DNA of 64,000 nt. Origin: Mucilaginibacter sp. 14171R-50. GTDB taxonomy: Bacteria; Bacteroidota; Bacteroidia; Sphingobacteriales; Sphingobacteriaceae. The position numbers and the translations under genes are program-made. The notes below the pieces were generated by a model, which saw nothing but the letters and a program-made list of their open reading frames with translations, was not told the origin of the DNA and did not search any database. Positions 27,066 to 39,699 of this stretch are shown piece by piece (within the stretch, counting starts at the first letter, position 1; each line of letters opens with the position of its first letter). The DNA lies in NCBI RefSeq assembly GCF_010093045.1, contig NZ_CP048115.1:1984001-2048000 (forward strand). The letters run 5' to 3'.

Positions 27066-28238
27066 ATGGATCATTTACTAACAGATGCCCCCGCGGGCTA
27101 TGATTTTTCTATAAGCGACAATCAACGGATGATAGGCCAGATGGCAAAGGATTTTGCCGAAAAGCACATCAGGCCAAACGTAATGCAATGGGACGAGGAG
27201 CAGCATTTCCCCTTACAACTATTTAAACAATTGGGCCAACAAGGCATGATGGGTGTGCTGGTACCCGAAGTGTACGGCGGCTCGGGCTTTGGCTACGCCG
27301 AATATGTAACTACTATTGTAGAAATAGCAAAAGTTTGCGGTTCTATAGGTTTATCGGTTGCGGCGCATAACTCGTTATGTACTGGTCATATCCTGGCGTT
27401 TGCCAACGAGGAGCAAAAACAGCGCTGGTTACCAAAACTGGCTACTGCCGAGTGGCTTGGCGCCTGGGGCCTTACCGAAGCCAATACCGGCAGCGATGCC
27501 ATGCGTATGGCAACAACAGCCGTTTTAGATGGCGACCATTATGTTGTAAACGGATCAAAAAACTGGATAACGCACGGCAAAAGCGGCGATGTTGCCGTAG
27601 TTATGGTGCGTACCGGCGAAAAGGGGGATAGTAAAGGAATATCTGCCTTGGTAATAGAGCGTGGCACACCGGGCTTTAATGCCGGTAAAAAAGAAAACAA
27701 ACTTGGCATGCGGGCATCAGAAACTACCGAAATGATTTTTGACAATTGCCGCGTACCAAAAGAAAACCTTTTAGGCGCCGAAGGCGAAGGCTTTAAACAA
27801 GCTATGAAAGTGTTGGATGGCGGGCGTATTTCAATAGCCGCGCTATCATTAGGTATTGCCAAAGGTGCGTTTGAAGCAGCAGTTGCTTATTCAAAGGAGA
27901 GGCAACAGTTTGGGCAGCCAATAAGCAACTTTCAGGGGATTGCGTTTAAACTGGCCGATATGGCTACCGAGATAGAAGCAGCCGAGTTATTGATTATGCA
28001 GGCCGCTGATCTGAAAAACCGCCATTTGCCGGTTACCAAACAATCGGCCATGGCTAAATATTATGCTTCAGAGGTAGCGGTACGATGCGCCAACGACGCC
28101 GTTCAGATATTTGGTGGATATGGATACACTAAAGATTTCCCTGTAGAAAAATTTTATCGCGATGCCAAGCTTTGCACCATAGGCGAAGGAACGTCTGAGA
28201 TACAGAAGATCGTTATCAGCCGCGAAGTATTAAAATAG
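27066..28238 (+). CDS. Acyl-CoA dehydrogenase (short-chain type)
   Basis: This 390-residue flavoprotein has the normal family length. The signatures seen are GAWGLTEANTGSDA (FAD/substrate region), YVVNGSKNWITHG, RQQFGQPISNFQ and the C-terminal GYGYTKDFPVEKFYRDAK plus IGEGTSEIQ. The Glu of GEGTSEIQ is the expected catalytic base of the butyryl-CoA type. It oxidises acyl-CoA to enoyl-CoA with transfer of electrons to ETF, in fatty-acid or branched-chain amino-acid breakdown. It is a single-gene unit with a terminator after it. Confidence 0.94.
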   Translation: MDHLLTDAPAGYDFSISDNQRMIGQMAKDFAEKHIRPNVMQWDEEQHFPLQLFKQLGQQGMMGVLVPEVYGGSGFGYAEYVTTIVEIAKVCGSIGLSVAAHNSLCTGHILAFANEEQKQRWLPKLATAEWLGAWGLTEANTGSDAMRMATTAVLDGDHYVVNGSKNWITHGKSGDVAVVMVRTGEKGDSKGISALVIERGTPGFNAGKKENKLGMRASETTEMIFDNCRVPKENLLGAEGEGFKQAMKVLDGGRISIAALSLGIAKGAFEAAVAYSKERQQFGQPISNFQGIAFKLADMATEIEAAELLIMQAADLKNRHLPVTKQSAMAKYYASEVAVRCANDAVQIFGGYGYTKDFPVEKFYRDAKLCTIGEGTSEIQKIVISREVLK

Positions 28239-28275
28239 CAAGAAACTATACTGATCTATTATATTACCTAAGTAC

Positions 28276-28308
28276 GCCTGCAGCTTAACCGCTGCGGGCT
28301 TTTTTTTG
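28276..28308 (+). terminator. Intrinsic terminator after acyl-CoA dehydrogenase
   Basis: GCCTGCAGC and GCTGCGGGC form a stem with a short loop and are followed by nine T residues. Confidence 0.85.
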
Positions 28309-28313
28309 TAAAT

Positions 28314-28349
28314 AAAAAAGCAGGCCTGGCCTTGCGCTATACCTGCTTT
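28314..28349 (-). terminator. Minus-strand terminator
   Basis: On the minus strand GCAGG and CCTGC close a long loop and are followed by six T residues. It lies 157 nt beyond the stop codon of the small minus-strand gene and may end its transcript. Confidence 0.55.
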
Positions 28350-28505
28350 CTATAAATTTTTAATTAACTAATAACCGACAGTTTGATTAAATCTGTTAGT
28401 TGATACAAATATAAATAATTATCTTTTTAATTTAATAATTATCATATAAATCAAATTGTTTTTGCTGCAAAATTACAATTGCTAAACAATCAAGAAGTTA
28501 CAAGC

Positions 28506-28757
28506 CTACTTTGCCAGGGTTACCGGTATTGGCATAACATAGTAAAATGCGCTCCTGTCAACGTTTTTTATATTTACATCCATGCTTTCGTTTACCTTAT
28601 TAATATTTACGTTGATGCTGCCATCGGCGTTCACAGGCACCGTAACATATTTTTTGGTATCGGCCATAGCAGGGGTAATACTGCTTTTAACTAAATTAAG
28701 GGTTAGCGCTACCGCGATAATTGTAAGTACGATTTTAGTGTATAGGTCTGTTTTCAT
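28506..28757 (-). CDS. Small exported or membrane-anchored hypothetical protein
   Basis: The frame is open for 116 codons, but the likely start is one of two adjacent ATGs at 28760 or 28757. This gives MKTDLYTKIVLTIIAVALTLNLVKSSITPAMA and about 83 residues in all. The hydrophobic N-terminal helix is a signal peptide or anchor. The rest (VPVNADGSINVNINKVNESMDVNIKNVD) is a short, strand-rich periplasmic piece. Similar MKTDLYTK small proteins occur in Bacteroidota as far as I recall, with no known function. It is transcribed away from the rRNA operon. Confidence 0.7.
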   Translation of the reverse strand: MKTDLYTKIVLTIIAVALTLNLVKSSITPAMADTKKYVTVPVNADGSINVNINKVNESMDVNIKNVDRSAFYYVMPIPVTLAK

Positions 28758-28976
28758 CATGTTTGGTTTTGATAATTGAAAGATATCAAGAATTTTATAC
28801 TGATGAAAATAAATAACGCTTAGGTACACGTATATATAATGTACCGGTTTGTGCAAAGCAGTGCGCTTCGGTAATGCCCCCTGCTATAGCCTGTTTTGCG
28901 CGGATAGGACAATCGAATTTTTTGTGCTTCATTTTCAGCGTGTTAAAACTACACTATCAATAAATCACGTAAACCG

Positions 28977-29007
28977 TTTGCATAGGTAAAATTTGTGCGT
29001 ACCTTTG
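28977..29007 (+). promoter_or_regulatory. rRNA promoter P1
   Basis: TTTG at 28977-28980 and TACCTTTG at 29000-29007 are separated by exactly 19 nt. This matches the Bacteroidota TTTG / TAnnTTTG promoter pattern. Confidence 0.8.
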
Positions 29008-29074
29008 CAGCCCGCAAACGAAATAGCGGGATGTTCTCTGAAAGTTTACCAAAGCGATATTTTAAAAAATAAAG

Positions 29075-29105
29075 TTTGCAAATTCAACAAAGGTTGCTAC
29101 CTTTG
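29075..29105 (+). promoter_or_regulatory. rRNA promoter P2
   Basis: TTTG at 29075-29078 and TACCTTTG at 29098-29105 have a 19-nt spacer. The surrounding 35 nt are nearly the same as in P3. Confidence 0.85.
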
Positions 29106-29177
29106 CAGCCCGCCAAATCGGAAACGAAAAGCGGTTGTTAATTGAAAAAGCAGGCTCGAAAAAATAAAAAAATAAAG

Positions 29178-29208
29178 TTTGTAAATTCAGAAAAGGTTTC
29201 TACCTTTG
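29178..29208 (+). promoter_or_regulatory. rRNA promoter P3
   Basis: TTTG at 29178-29181 and TACCTTTG at 29201-29208 have a 19-nt spacer, 103 nt after P2. It is the last promoter before the 16S gene. Confidence 0.85.
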
Positions 29209-29518
29209 CAATCCCAAAACGAGGGAGAAAAATCGGAAACGGTTTCTAAAAAACGTTAAAAGCTTAGAGCAATTCGAAAGCTTCAAAAATTTGAAAAGTT
29301 AAGCATTGTAAAATGCGAAAACATATAGGAAGTCTGAGACAGACGACCGCAAAAGTTCTTAAAAGAGATAGAGAATAAATTATGCAGCGTAACAGCAGGA
29401 CAGCGATGTTCTGAATGTTAAGAGCGAGACTTAAGGGATGGGATAATGTAAGAGAATATTTTTTTTACAGATTTCTATTGATTGAGTTAATAGGGTCTGG
29501 ATTTGAACAACACATTAT
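29209..29518 (+). other. rRNA leader with candidate 16S processing stem
   Basis: No gene lies in this leader. GGATAATG at 29441-29448 is the exact complement of CATTATCC at 31047-31054, just after the 16S 3' end. The pair could form the base of the RNase III stem that encloses 16S. Confidence 0.5.
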
Positions 29519-31042
<1,524 letters not shown>

Positions 31043-31254
31043 GGAGCATTATCCAAACAACCTTAGTAACGCATTAACAGGAAACTGTTACCTGCATGAT
31101 TATTTTCTTATTTATTCTCTTAAAAAAACAACCCGGAAGATGAAGCCATCAGTGGTTCAACCATGAGCGTGGCAAGATTGTAAGTAATTACGATTTACGA
31201 TTTACGAATGACGATTGAAATCTAAAATCGTACATCACAAATCCGAAATCAAAC

Positions 31255-31329
31255 AGTCCTGTAGCTCAGCTTGGTTAGAGCACTACACTGATAATGTAGG
31301 GGTCAGCAGTTCAAATCTGCTCGGGACTA
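31255..31329 (+). tRNA. tRNA-Ile (GAT)
   Basis: All four arms fold: acceptor AGTCCTG/CGGGACT, anticodon stem CTACA/TGTAG with loop CTGATAA, and T arm AGCAG/CTGCT. The anticodon GAT is at 31290-31292. The 3' CCA is not encoded. It lies in the 16S-23S spacer. Confidence 0.95.
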
Positions 31330-31416
31330 CACGGTAAGTCAAAAGTTGAAAGTTAAAAGTCAAAAGCTGCAAAGCCAATGACCTAATGACTCAACCAATG
31401 ACAGAAACATCTGAAA

Positions 31417-31493
31417 GGGGGATTAGCTCAGCTGGCTAGAGCACCTGCCTTGCACGCAGGGGGTCAACGGTTCGAATCCGTTATTCTCCACCA
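31417..31493 (+). tRNA. tRNA-Ala (TGC)
   Basis: Acceptor GGGGGAT/ATTCTCC, anticodon stem CCTGC/GCAGG with loop CTTGCAC, and T arm AACGG/CCGTT are all seen. The anticodon TGC is at 31451-31453. A CCA follows the discriminator base, so it appears encoded here. Confidence 0.95.
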
Positions 31494-31500
31494 AGTTAAG

Positions 31501-31580
31501 ATGTGAGATATTAGATATGAGATATCAGACAGGATGCAAATCGGTCTCAGATCTCAAATCTCAGTACTCAAATCTAAACG
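31501..31580. repeat. Low-complexity near-palindromic spacer before 23S
   Basis: It is built from variants of GATATGAGATAT and the complementary ATCTCAAATCTCA. The same units recur in the 23S-5S spacer at 34813-34942. The two halves can fold on each other. Confidence 0.6.
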
Positions 31581-31789
31581 AACGTTCTTTGACATATTGG
31601 AAGAAGTAATTCAAAAAGAGAAAACAACAGTAGAGGACTGTTGCAGGCTTTGGACCTTGAGAAAAGGGATTGCAGATAAAAGACGGGCGGCTTCGGCAGG
31701 AAATCTTGGTTCTTGATTCTAATATCTTGTTCTGAACGGCAACATAATCAAAAAGCATACAGTACCGAGCAAAAGCGGTACAAGTATAG

Positions 31790-34668
<2,879 letters not shown>

Positions 34669-34675
34669 TAGCAGG

Positions 34676-34765
34676 TAATGAATGGTTCATTGGTTCAATA
34701 GTTCAATAGTTCATTGGTAGCAATACTAATAAACAAATGAACGAATGATACCAATGAACCGAACA
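34676..34765. repeat. Low-complexity spacer after 23S
   Basis: Repeated units of GGTTCATTGG and TTCAATAG are followed by the complementary CCAATGAACC. Similar wording recurs at about 39236-39280. No gene is present. Confidence 0.5.
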
Positions 34766-34812
34766 AAACAAAGCTGTTGTTTTCTCTGATTATTACTTCT
34801 TTCAATTATTGT

Positions 34813-34942
34813 CTTAGATATGAGACGTGAGATATGAGACATGAGATGAAAATCTCCTCAAACTCCGCTTACATCTATAAAATATTGATTTGTTATTAAG
34901 ATCATGAGTCTCAAATCTCATATCTCAATACTCAGATCTAAA
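34813..34942. repeat. Near-palindromic spacer between 23S and 5S
   Basis: The left part has GATATGAGAC and GTGAGATATGAGAC units. The right part has the complements GTCTCAAATCTCATATCTCA. It shares its units with 31501-31580. Confidence 0.6.
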
Positions 34943-34946
34943 AACC

Positions 34947-35057
<111 letters not shown>

Positions 35058-35063
35058 ACTTTA

Positions 35064-35101
35064 AAGAAACCCTTTAGTAGCAATACTAAAGGGTTTTCTT
35101 G
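35064..35101 (+). terminator. Terminator of the rRNA operon
   Basis: GAAACCCTTTAGTA and TACTAAAGGGTTTTC form a perfect long stem with a GCAA loop and end in a T-rich tail. Confidence 0.9.
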
Positions 35102-35191
35102 TTTTTAAACCTTTTGACCATAGTCCATGGTCCATAGTTCATGAAGGCATCTGCACATCTGAAATCTGCACATCTGCACATCTGGAAAAGC

Positions 35192-35289
35192 GTTCACGTT
35201 CGGCGCACGTTCACACCGTGAACACTCGCGAACACTTCATTATCAGCTACTTCCGTTTTTGACTACTGACAAGGGTATGTCACCATTTG
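35192..35289. repeat. Iteron-like repeat before the ATPase gene
   Basis: Four hexamer copies are seen: GTTCAC (35192, 35209), GTGAAC (35218) and GCGAAC (35228). The middle two form a perfect palindrome. GTCACCATTTG follows at 35279. A related copy lies at 17296-17390. Confidence 0.65.
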
Positions 35290-35393
35290 TATGGGCTGCA
35301 TGCTTTATATTTGTGTGTAAGGTTTAACCTGTACCGGTTATTCCATCTATCGCTCCATCCTTCACTGTTTTAATACGCTTCATCTTTATCTTA

Positions 35394-36467
35394 ATGATCG
35401 AAATTATTACTTCCGAACGCCCGGAAATTATCGAAAAAATACGCGCCGAAGTAAGGGGTGTACCCTACCGCCCGGCCAAAAGACTAAAAGCCGCCCCGCA
35501 GCCGCCCGACCCCGAAACCTGCCGACATTTGTTTACCGTTGAAACCGGCAACCGCTGGCTGGAACTCGGCGAACGCGAACCCACGCCTAAAATGCTTTTC
35601 GGGGAGTTTTGGCACCAGGGCGAGCTGTGCATCCTGTTTGCCGATACCAACGTGGGTAAAAGCGTGCTGGCCGTGCAAATTGGCAACAGCATAGCCCGGG
35701 GCCAGCCCATCGCGCCCTTTGCTTTGGGTGCCGAACCTACCCGCGTGCTTTATATCGATTTCGAGCTTTCGGTAACGCAGTTTTACCAGCGCTATACGCA
35801 TGCCGCCGGCGATTACACTTTTCCGTATGGCTTTTTACGCGCCCAGTTCAACGCCGATAACATGCCTGCGGGCAACAACAGCAGCTACGACGACCATGTG
35901 ATAGCCGGCATCGAGTGTAAAATTAAGCAAGTAGGCGCCAGAGTGCTCATCATCGATAACATCAGCTGCCTGCGGGGCGGTACCGAAAACGCCGCGGTGG
36001 CGCTTACCCTGATGAAAAACCTGAAAGCGCTTAAGGCCGACTACAACCTGTCTATCCTGGTGCTGGCCCATACCCCAAAACGCCGCAACCCCGCCGCGCC
36101 GCTCACGGCCGACGACCTGCACGGCAGCAAGCTGCTGATAAACCTGGCCGACAGCGCCTTCGCCATTGGCACCAGTGCCGCTACCCCAAACCTGCGTTAC
36201 CTTAAACAAATAAAGCAGCGCAGCACCGCGCAGGTATACGGCCAGGATAACGTATGCCTTTGCCGCATTGCCAAGCCAGGCAACTTTTTACAAATGGAGT
36301 TTGAAGGCAACAGCGCCGAACGCCCGCACCTGCGTACCCGCCAGTTGAACCAGCAGATATTAGCCCCAAAAGTAGCTCACCTTGCCGCCAACGGCTACAG
36401 CCAGCGCCGGATAAGTAAGGAACTTTGTGTTGCTGTGGGATTGGTGAATAAATTGATTGAGAGGTAA
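35394..36467 (+). CDS. RecA/RepA-like AAA ATPase with C-terminal HTH-like segment
   Basis: This 357-residue protein has a P-loop ATPase core: Walker A FADTNVGKSVL (83-93), Walker B VLIIDNISCL (around 185) and a sensor-like VLAHTPKRR. This is the pattern of the AAA_25/RepA helicase-like group related to DnaB and RecA. The last 30 residues (NGYSQRRISKELCVAVGLVNKLIER) look like a helix-turn-helix. Plasmid RepA helicases and phage or island ATPases share this layout. It follows the rRNA operon directly and is preceded by iteron-like repeats, so it may derive from a replicating or mobile element. Its base composition is clearly more GC-rich than the island that follows. Confidence 0.75.
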   Translation: MIEIITSERPEIIEKIRAEVRGVPYRPAKRLKAAPQPPDPETCRHLFTVETGNRWLELGEREPTPKMLFGEFWHQGELCILFADTNVGKSVLAVQIGNSIARGQPIAPFALGAEPTRVLYIDFELSVTQFYQRYTHAAGDYTFPYGFLRAQFNADNMPAGNNSSYDDHVIAGIECKIKQVGARVLIIDNISCLRGGTENAAVALTLMKNLKALKADYNLSILVLAHTPKRRNPAAPLTADDLHGSKLLINLADSAFAIGTSAATPNLRYLKQIKQRSTAQVYGQDNVCLCRIAKPGNFLQMEFEGNSAERPHLRTRQLNQQILAPKVAHLAANGYSQRRISKELCVAVGLVNKLIER

Positions 36468-36599
36468 AGGGAGTATTTGATTTTATTACTAAATCGGAGA
36501 TGAGGTATTGAATAATTAATTGAAACGCTAACTAAGAAGAAACTGAAGATGCATTTTGTCTTTGGCCGATGTTAACTTTTCAAATCAATCAAAAAGAAC

Positions 36600-37571
36600 T
36601 TAATTATTCGACTTTAACGTTCGCTTATTGTGCTTGAGTATTTCAGTGTAGAAACTATTGATAATGTCCGGGAATAGCGGAAGCGTTACAAAATGCTTGT
36701 TACCATCAGATGCATAACGAAAAAAATTAGGAATAGGTTTCTCCCTTTTATCGGCTGTATCATAATAATAAATAATAACGCAATAGTAGGTGTCATCCAA
36801 ACCAACGTAACGTCCAAATACCTCTAAAGCATTGGTATTGACTTCAGTAATCTGAGGCTGCATATCGACATTTGAATTGCTCAGTCGGGAATTAAAATAT
36901 AAATAGGTTGGATTATACGCCGCAATATAAATACTGTCAATATGTGCCCATGTGTTCCCGGAATTTTTTATTCGAAAGGAAACGAAAGTTGTGACTGAGT
37001 TTTTCGGTCGAGTCTTTACTGTATCAACAAAAAATAGAGCTTTGTTTCTTTCATATAAATCAGCATTTTGAAGCTTTTGCATATTGAATTGGGCCTCAGC
37101 TGTACTAGCCTGCTTAGTAATAGCCTTTAATTGTTGTTCATTGATAGCTTTTTGAGTATTAAAGCTTTCCCTTTGAAATGCATCATTTTGCGCCAAGCGA
37201 ATTGAATCTGACGTCCTTTGACGATTTTTAACATTATTCTCTATTATTTCTTTAAGACTGTCATTAATTTCCTTTAACTGGGACCTATCAAATTCTGCCT
37301 TTGATAATGAGTATTGAAGTAAGGATAAATCTACTTGCCTGTTTGCGCTTACTGTCGCATTATGGCTTTCAAGTATTGCTTTATTGGAGAAATGTATGGT
37401 GCTTAATACAGCAATTAAAGTAAGTACTGCTGAGATTATATTAGTGTAGGTTTGTGCCAAAGTTTTATTCTTCTTAACCCAACTTAAAGGCTTTAGCATA
37501 GTACTCTTTACATTTCTCAATAATCTGTGCATTCTTACTATTTTGTTTAGAATTGCTATTTTAAATTTCAT
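36600..37571 (-). CDS. Hypothetical membrane protein with coiled coil
   Basis: I do not recognise a family. The 323-residue protein has a basic N-terminus, one membrane span at about residues 44-62 (NIISAVLTLIAVLSTIHFS), and a long polar helix of about 80-165 that is likely a coiled coil. A C-terminal beta-rich domain follows. The composition is AT-rich compared with the neighbouring chromosome. Such proteins are often found as accessory genes. The location would be inner membrane with the coiled coil in the periplasm or cytoplasm, depending on orientation. A perfect hairpin lies directly upstream of the start codon. Confidence 0.6.
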   Translation of the reverse strand: MKFKIAILNKIVRMHRLLRNVKSTMLKPLSWVKKNKTLAQTYTNIISAVLTLIAVLSTIHFSNKAILESHNATVSANRQVDLSLLQYSLSKAEFDRSQLKEINDSLKEIIENNVKNRQRTSDSIRLAQNDAFQRESFNTQKAINEQQLKAITKQASTAEAQFNMQKLQNADLYERNKALFFVDTVKTRPKNSVTTFVSFRIKNSGNTWAHIDSIYIAAYNPTYLYFNSRLSNSNVDMQPQITEVNTNALEVFGRYVGLDDTYYCVIIYYYDTADKREKPIPNFFRYASDGNKHFVTLPLFPDIINSFYTEILKHNKRTLKSNN

Positions 37572-37573
37572 AT

Positions 37574-37605
37574 TAATAAAAGCGGGTTAACAACCCGCTT
37601 TTATT
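37574..37605. terminator. Perfect bidirectional terminator hairpin
   Basis: AATAAAAGCGGGTT and AACCCGCTTTTATT form a perfect stem with a 4-nt or shorter loop and A/T runs on both sides. It separates the DUF1508 remnant from the coiled-coil gene. Confidence 0.8.
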
Positions 37606-37617
37606 AGGTTATTTTAA

Positions 37618-37794
37618 TCAGGTATTATCCTCTACAGATGCTGTGGGTGCCTGTGCTTTAACGCCATTATCACTATTCGCAGGTGTTGTATAACTTTCGC
37701 TGGTACCAATCACCTGACCATTACCGGCTTTTAGGTTAAAATGATAATTTTGCGACGATGTATAAAATTTATCATACCTTGAATCATTGAGGTG
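37618..37794 (-). pseudogene. DUF1508 (YegP-like) domain remnant
   Basis: Read on the minus strand the frame is open for 58 codons between a TAG and a TGA, and has no start codon. It encodes YDKFYTSSQNYHFNLKAGNG, then QVIGTSESYTT and KAQAPTASVEDNT, a clear single DUF1508 repeat ending at the usual place. Intact family members have a start and usually two repeats. It is probably the 3' end of a broken gene. The function of DUF1508 is not known. Confidence 0.7.
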
Positions 37795-37801
37795 CTAGTT
37801 A

Positions 37802-38212
37802 TCAATGCCATCCGTTTTTTTTATTCTTTTTGTTCCGTGTGCGCACTCTTTTTATAAATTTAAAAATTGGGTTTCCATCGTTGTCGAAATCGACAATGTC
37901 ATATATCACTAAATTATCTTGATTTTTATAATCTATCTTTAATTCATCAAACAATGGCTTTGTATTTGCATTATAATATTGGCCACCTTTATTGATTTTA
38001 AATCCACCGTTTTCATCGGTATTCTCAAGCCATGCATAAAAGTTTTCATCATTTTCATCGGCTTCATTAGAAGCGATTACTAAAAACTTACCACTTTCGA
38101 TTTTCATTTTTTTTATTGCGCCATCTGAAAATCCCAATTTGCCTGTTGATTGAATTGTTGCTTTGACATTTCTTTCAAATTGATTAGCGTTGTGAATTTT
38201 TAATTTTAGCAT
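37802..38212 (-). CDS. Hypothetical protein (136 aa)
   Basis: This is an AT-rich gene for a soluble protein of 136 residues with no signal peptide. The sequence alternates strands and short loops (KFLVIASNEADENDENFYAWL, then DNLVIYDIVDFDNDGNPIFKF) and ends in a very basic tail (RVRTRNKKNKKNGWH). I do not recognise a family. It lies upstream of the DUF1508 remnant on the same strand and shares the low GC content of the island. The frame is uninterrupted and starts with ATG after an AT-rich leader. A nucleic-acid-binding role is possible from the basic tail, but this is only a guess. Confidence 0.6.
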   Translation of the reverse strand: MLKLKIHNANQFERNVKATIQSTGKLGFSDGAIKKMKIESGKFLVIASNEADENDENFYAWLENTDENGGFKINKGGQYYNANTKPLFDELKIDYKNQDNLVIYDIVDFDNDGNPIFKFIKRVRTRNKKNKKNGWH

Positions 38213-39081
38213 GTTTAAATATACTAATTCTATATTGTATAGAAAAATTTTAGTTTTATTTTTAAATTAATTTATATTTATTTTTTCAATCATATTGATT
38301 TATTTCATTTTAATTTGAATTTGTTTATCTAATTTTATTTATCTCATTTGCGTAATACCCAATTAATTACTAATCTAGTATTTTTCACTTTTTTTATATC
38401 AAATCTGTCTGATTGTCACGTACGGAGGTGTAAAGTTAATTAGAAGTAGAATTGCAATCTGCGAGGATTATCTTGAACATTTTCTCAAAAGCGATGAAAA
38501 GTACAATTTGATATTAGGAAGTCCCCAATATACCCTGAAAACGAATATGAGGAAACAACAAATTGACTGTAAAGGTTAACAATATGGCAAGAAATCGCGG
38601 TGATTAAGTAACGTCCAAAAATATGATCAACAATATTTGAATATTATTTGTCGAAGCATCGATAATGAAACATTACTGATGATAGAATTACGTGTTAGCA
38701 CTACGTGCTGAGATCTGAATGAATTGTTCAAGAACGAAAATTATTAATTATAGATTAAATTTAATCGGGTAAAATCTTTCACTATAATTAATTAAAGGTA
38801 TACAACAAGATGTTGTTGCCATTATTGGAGTTAAAGATATTGTAAAAAATCTTGAACATGGATTTTCAATTTTCAAGGTAATTACCTATTGATTTGAAAC
38901 CAGATTTACAGAAACATAATGACATACATAGGACTACTTTAAATAATGGAGTTGCTATAATTTCGCCAATGAATTTAATTTATTGAAAAATTAAGAGAAG
39001 TATTTTCTTATAGATAAATAGCGCAATTGAAGTTAATAAACAGAAGATGAAAAATTACAGGAAGAGTAATGTAATCTCCCC
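38213..39081. other. AT-rich decayed stretch without an intact gene
   Basis: No intact gene is seen. Short frames look like remnants: on the plus strand from about 38447, RIAICEDYLEHFLKSDEKYN resembles the start of a response-regulator receiver domain and stops soon after. From about 38806, QQDVVAIIGVKDIVKNLEHG then stops. Stop codons and frame changes separate these pieces. The parent genes cannot be named with confidence. Confidence 0.4.
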
Positions 39082-39155
39082 CCTAAACCCGATAGCAGCA
39101 GATACCGGCCCTCGTGGCTAAGGCCTCGCGCACTATGAGCGGATAGCGGGGCTAC
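39082..39155 (+). repeat. GC-rich REP-like element
   Basis: It contains GCAGATACCGGCC, CTAAGGCCTCGCG and TATGAGCG in order. The same order occurs in inverse orientation at 40975-41047. From memory this element is common between genes of Sphingobacteriaceae. The following sequence to 39699 (low-complexity GGTTCATT units, then GC-rich repeats) shows no credible gene. Confidence 0.6.
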
Positions 39156-39699
39156 CGCATCCGTAAGCACCACAACAGCACCTTTTCCTAAATTAGTCAT
39201 TGAGTCATTCGCTTCGCTGTCATTAAGTCATTGGTGGGTTGGTTCATTAGTTATTGGTGAGTGGTTCATTAACTATGCAAACGTACCGGCTCAACGGCAC
39301 CGCCAGAATGCGGCATAGCGTAACGCACGGCAGTACTGCACCTGCCAAAGCAGTGCCTTAAAAGTGTGGGACCAAGCCGCGACTTTTATTAACTGTTGTT
39401 TTGTATTTTATAGGTGTTAATGAGCTCGCTATCGCTCGGTTCTTTGATTACTTCCTTTTTGAGAGAAAAGAACGGCGAAGCCCTCTTGAGCGCCAAAAAA
39501 ATAAACAACTGCGAAAAACGTGACAACCACCGGCGCTTCATAAAATTCACTACCGCCCCTACCGAAGAACTAATCGGGCGACCCGCTTATCCAGAGATTG
39601 CTTCGTACCTCGCAAAGACGCACGGGGAAGGATTTGCATATCTGCGCAGCTACCCCTATCTTAACCGGCAATTACAAACCTTTATAAACAATACCTGAT

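Noticed and set aside
31534..31716. Short open frame in the tRNA-Ala to 23S spacer
   Set aside because: It lies in low-complexity spacer DNA within the rRNA transcript and has no start signal or family.
39414..39698. Open frame of 94 codons on the plus strand before the oxidoreductase
   Set aside because: Its composition follows the surrounding repeats and low-complexity DNA, it has no recognisable domain, and its first part matches common intergenic wording.
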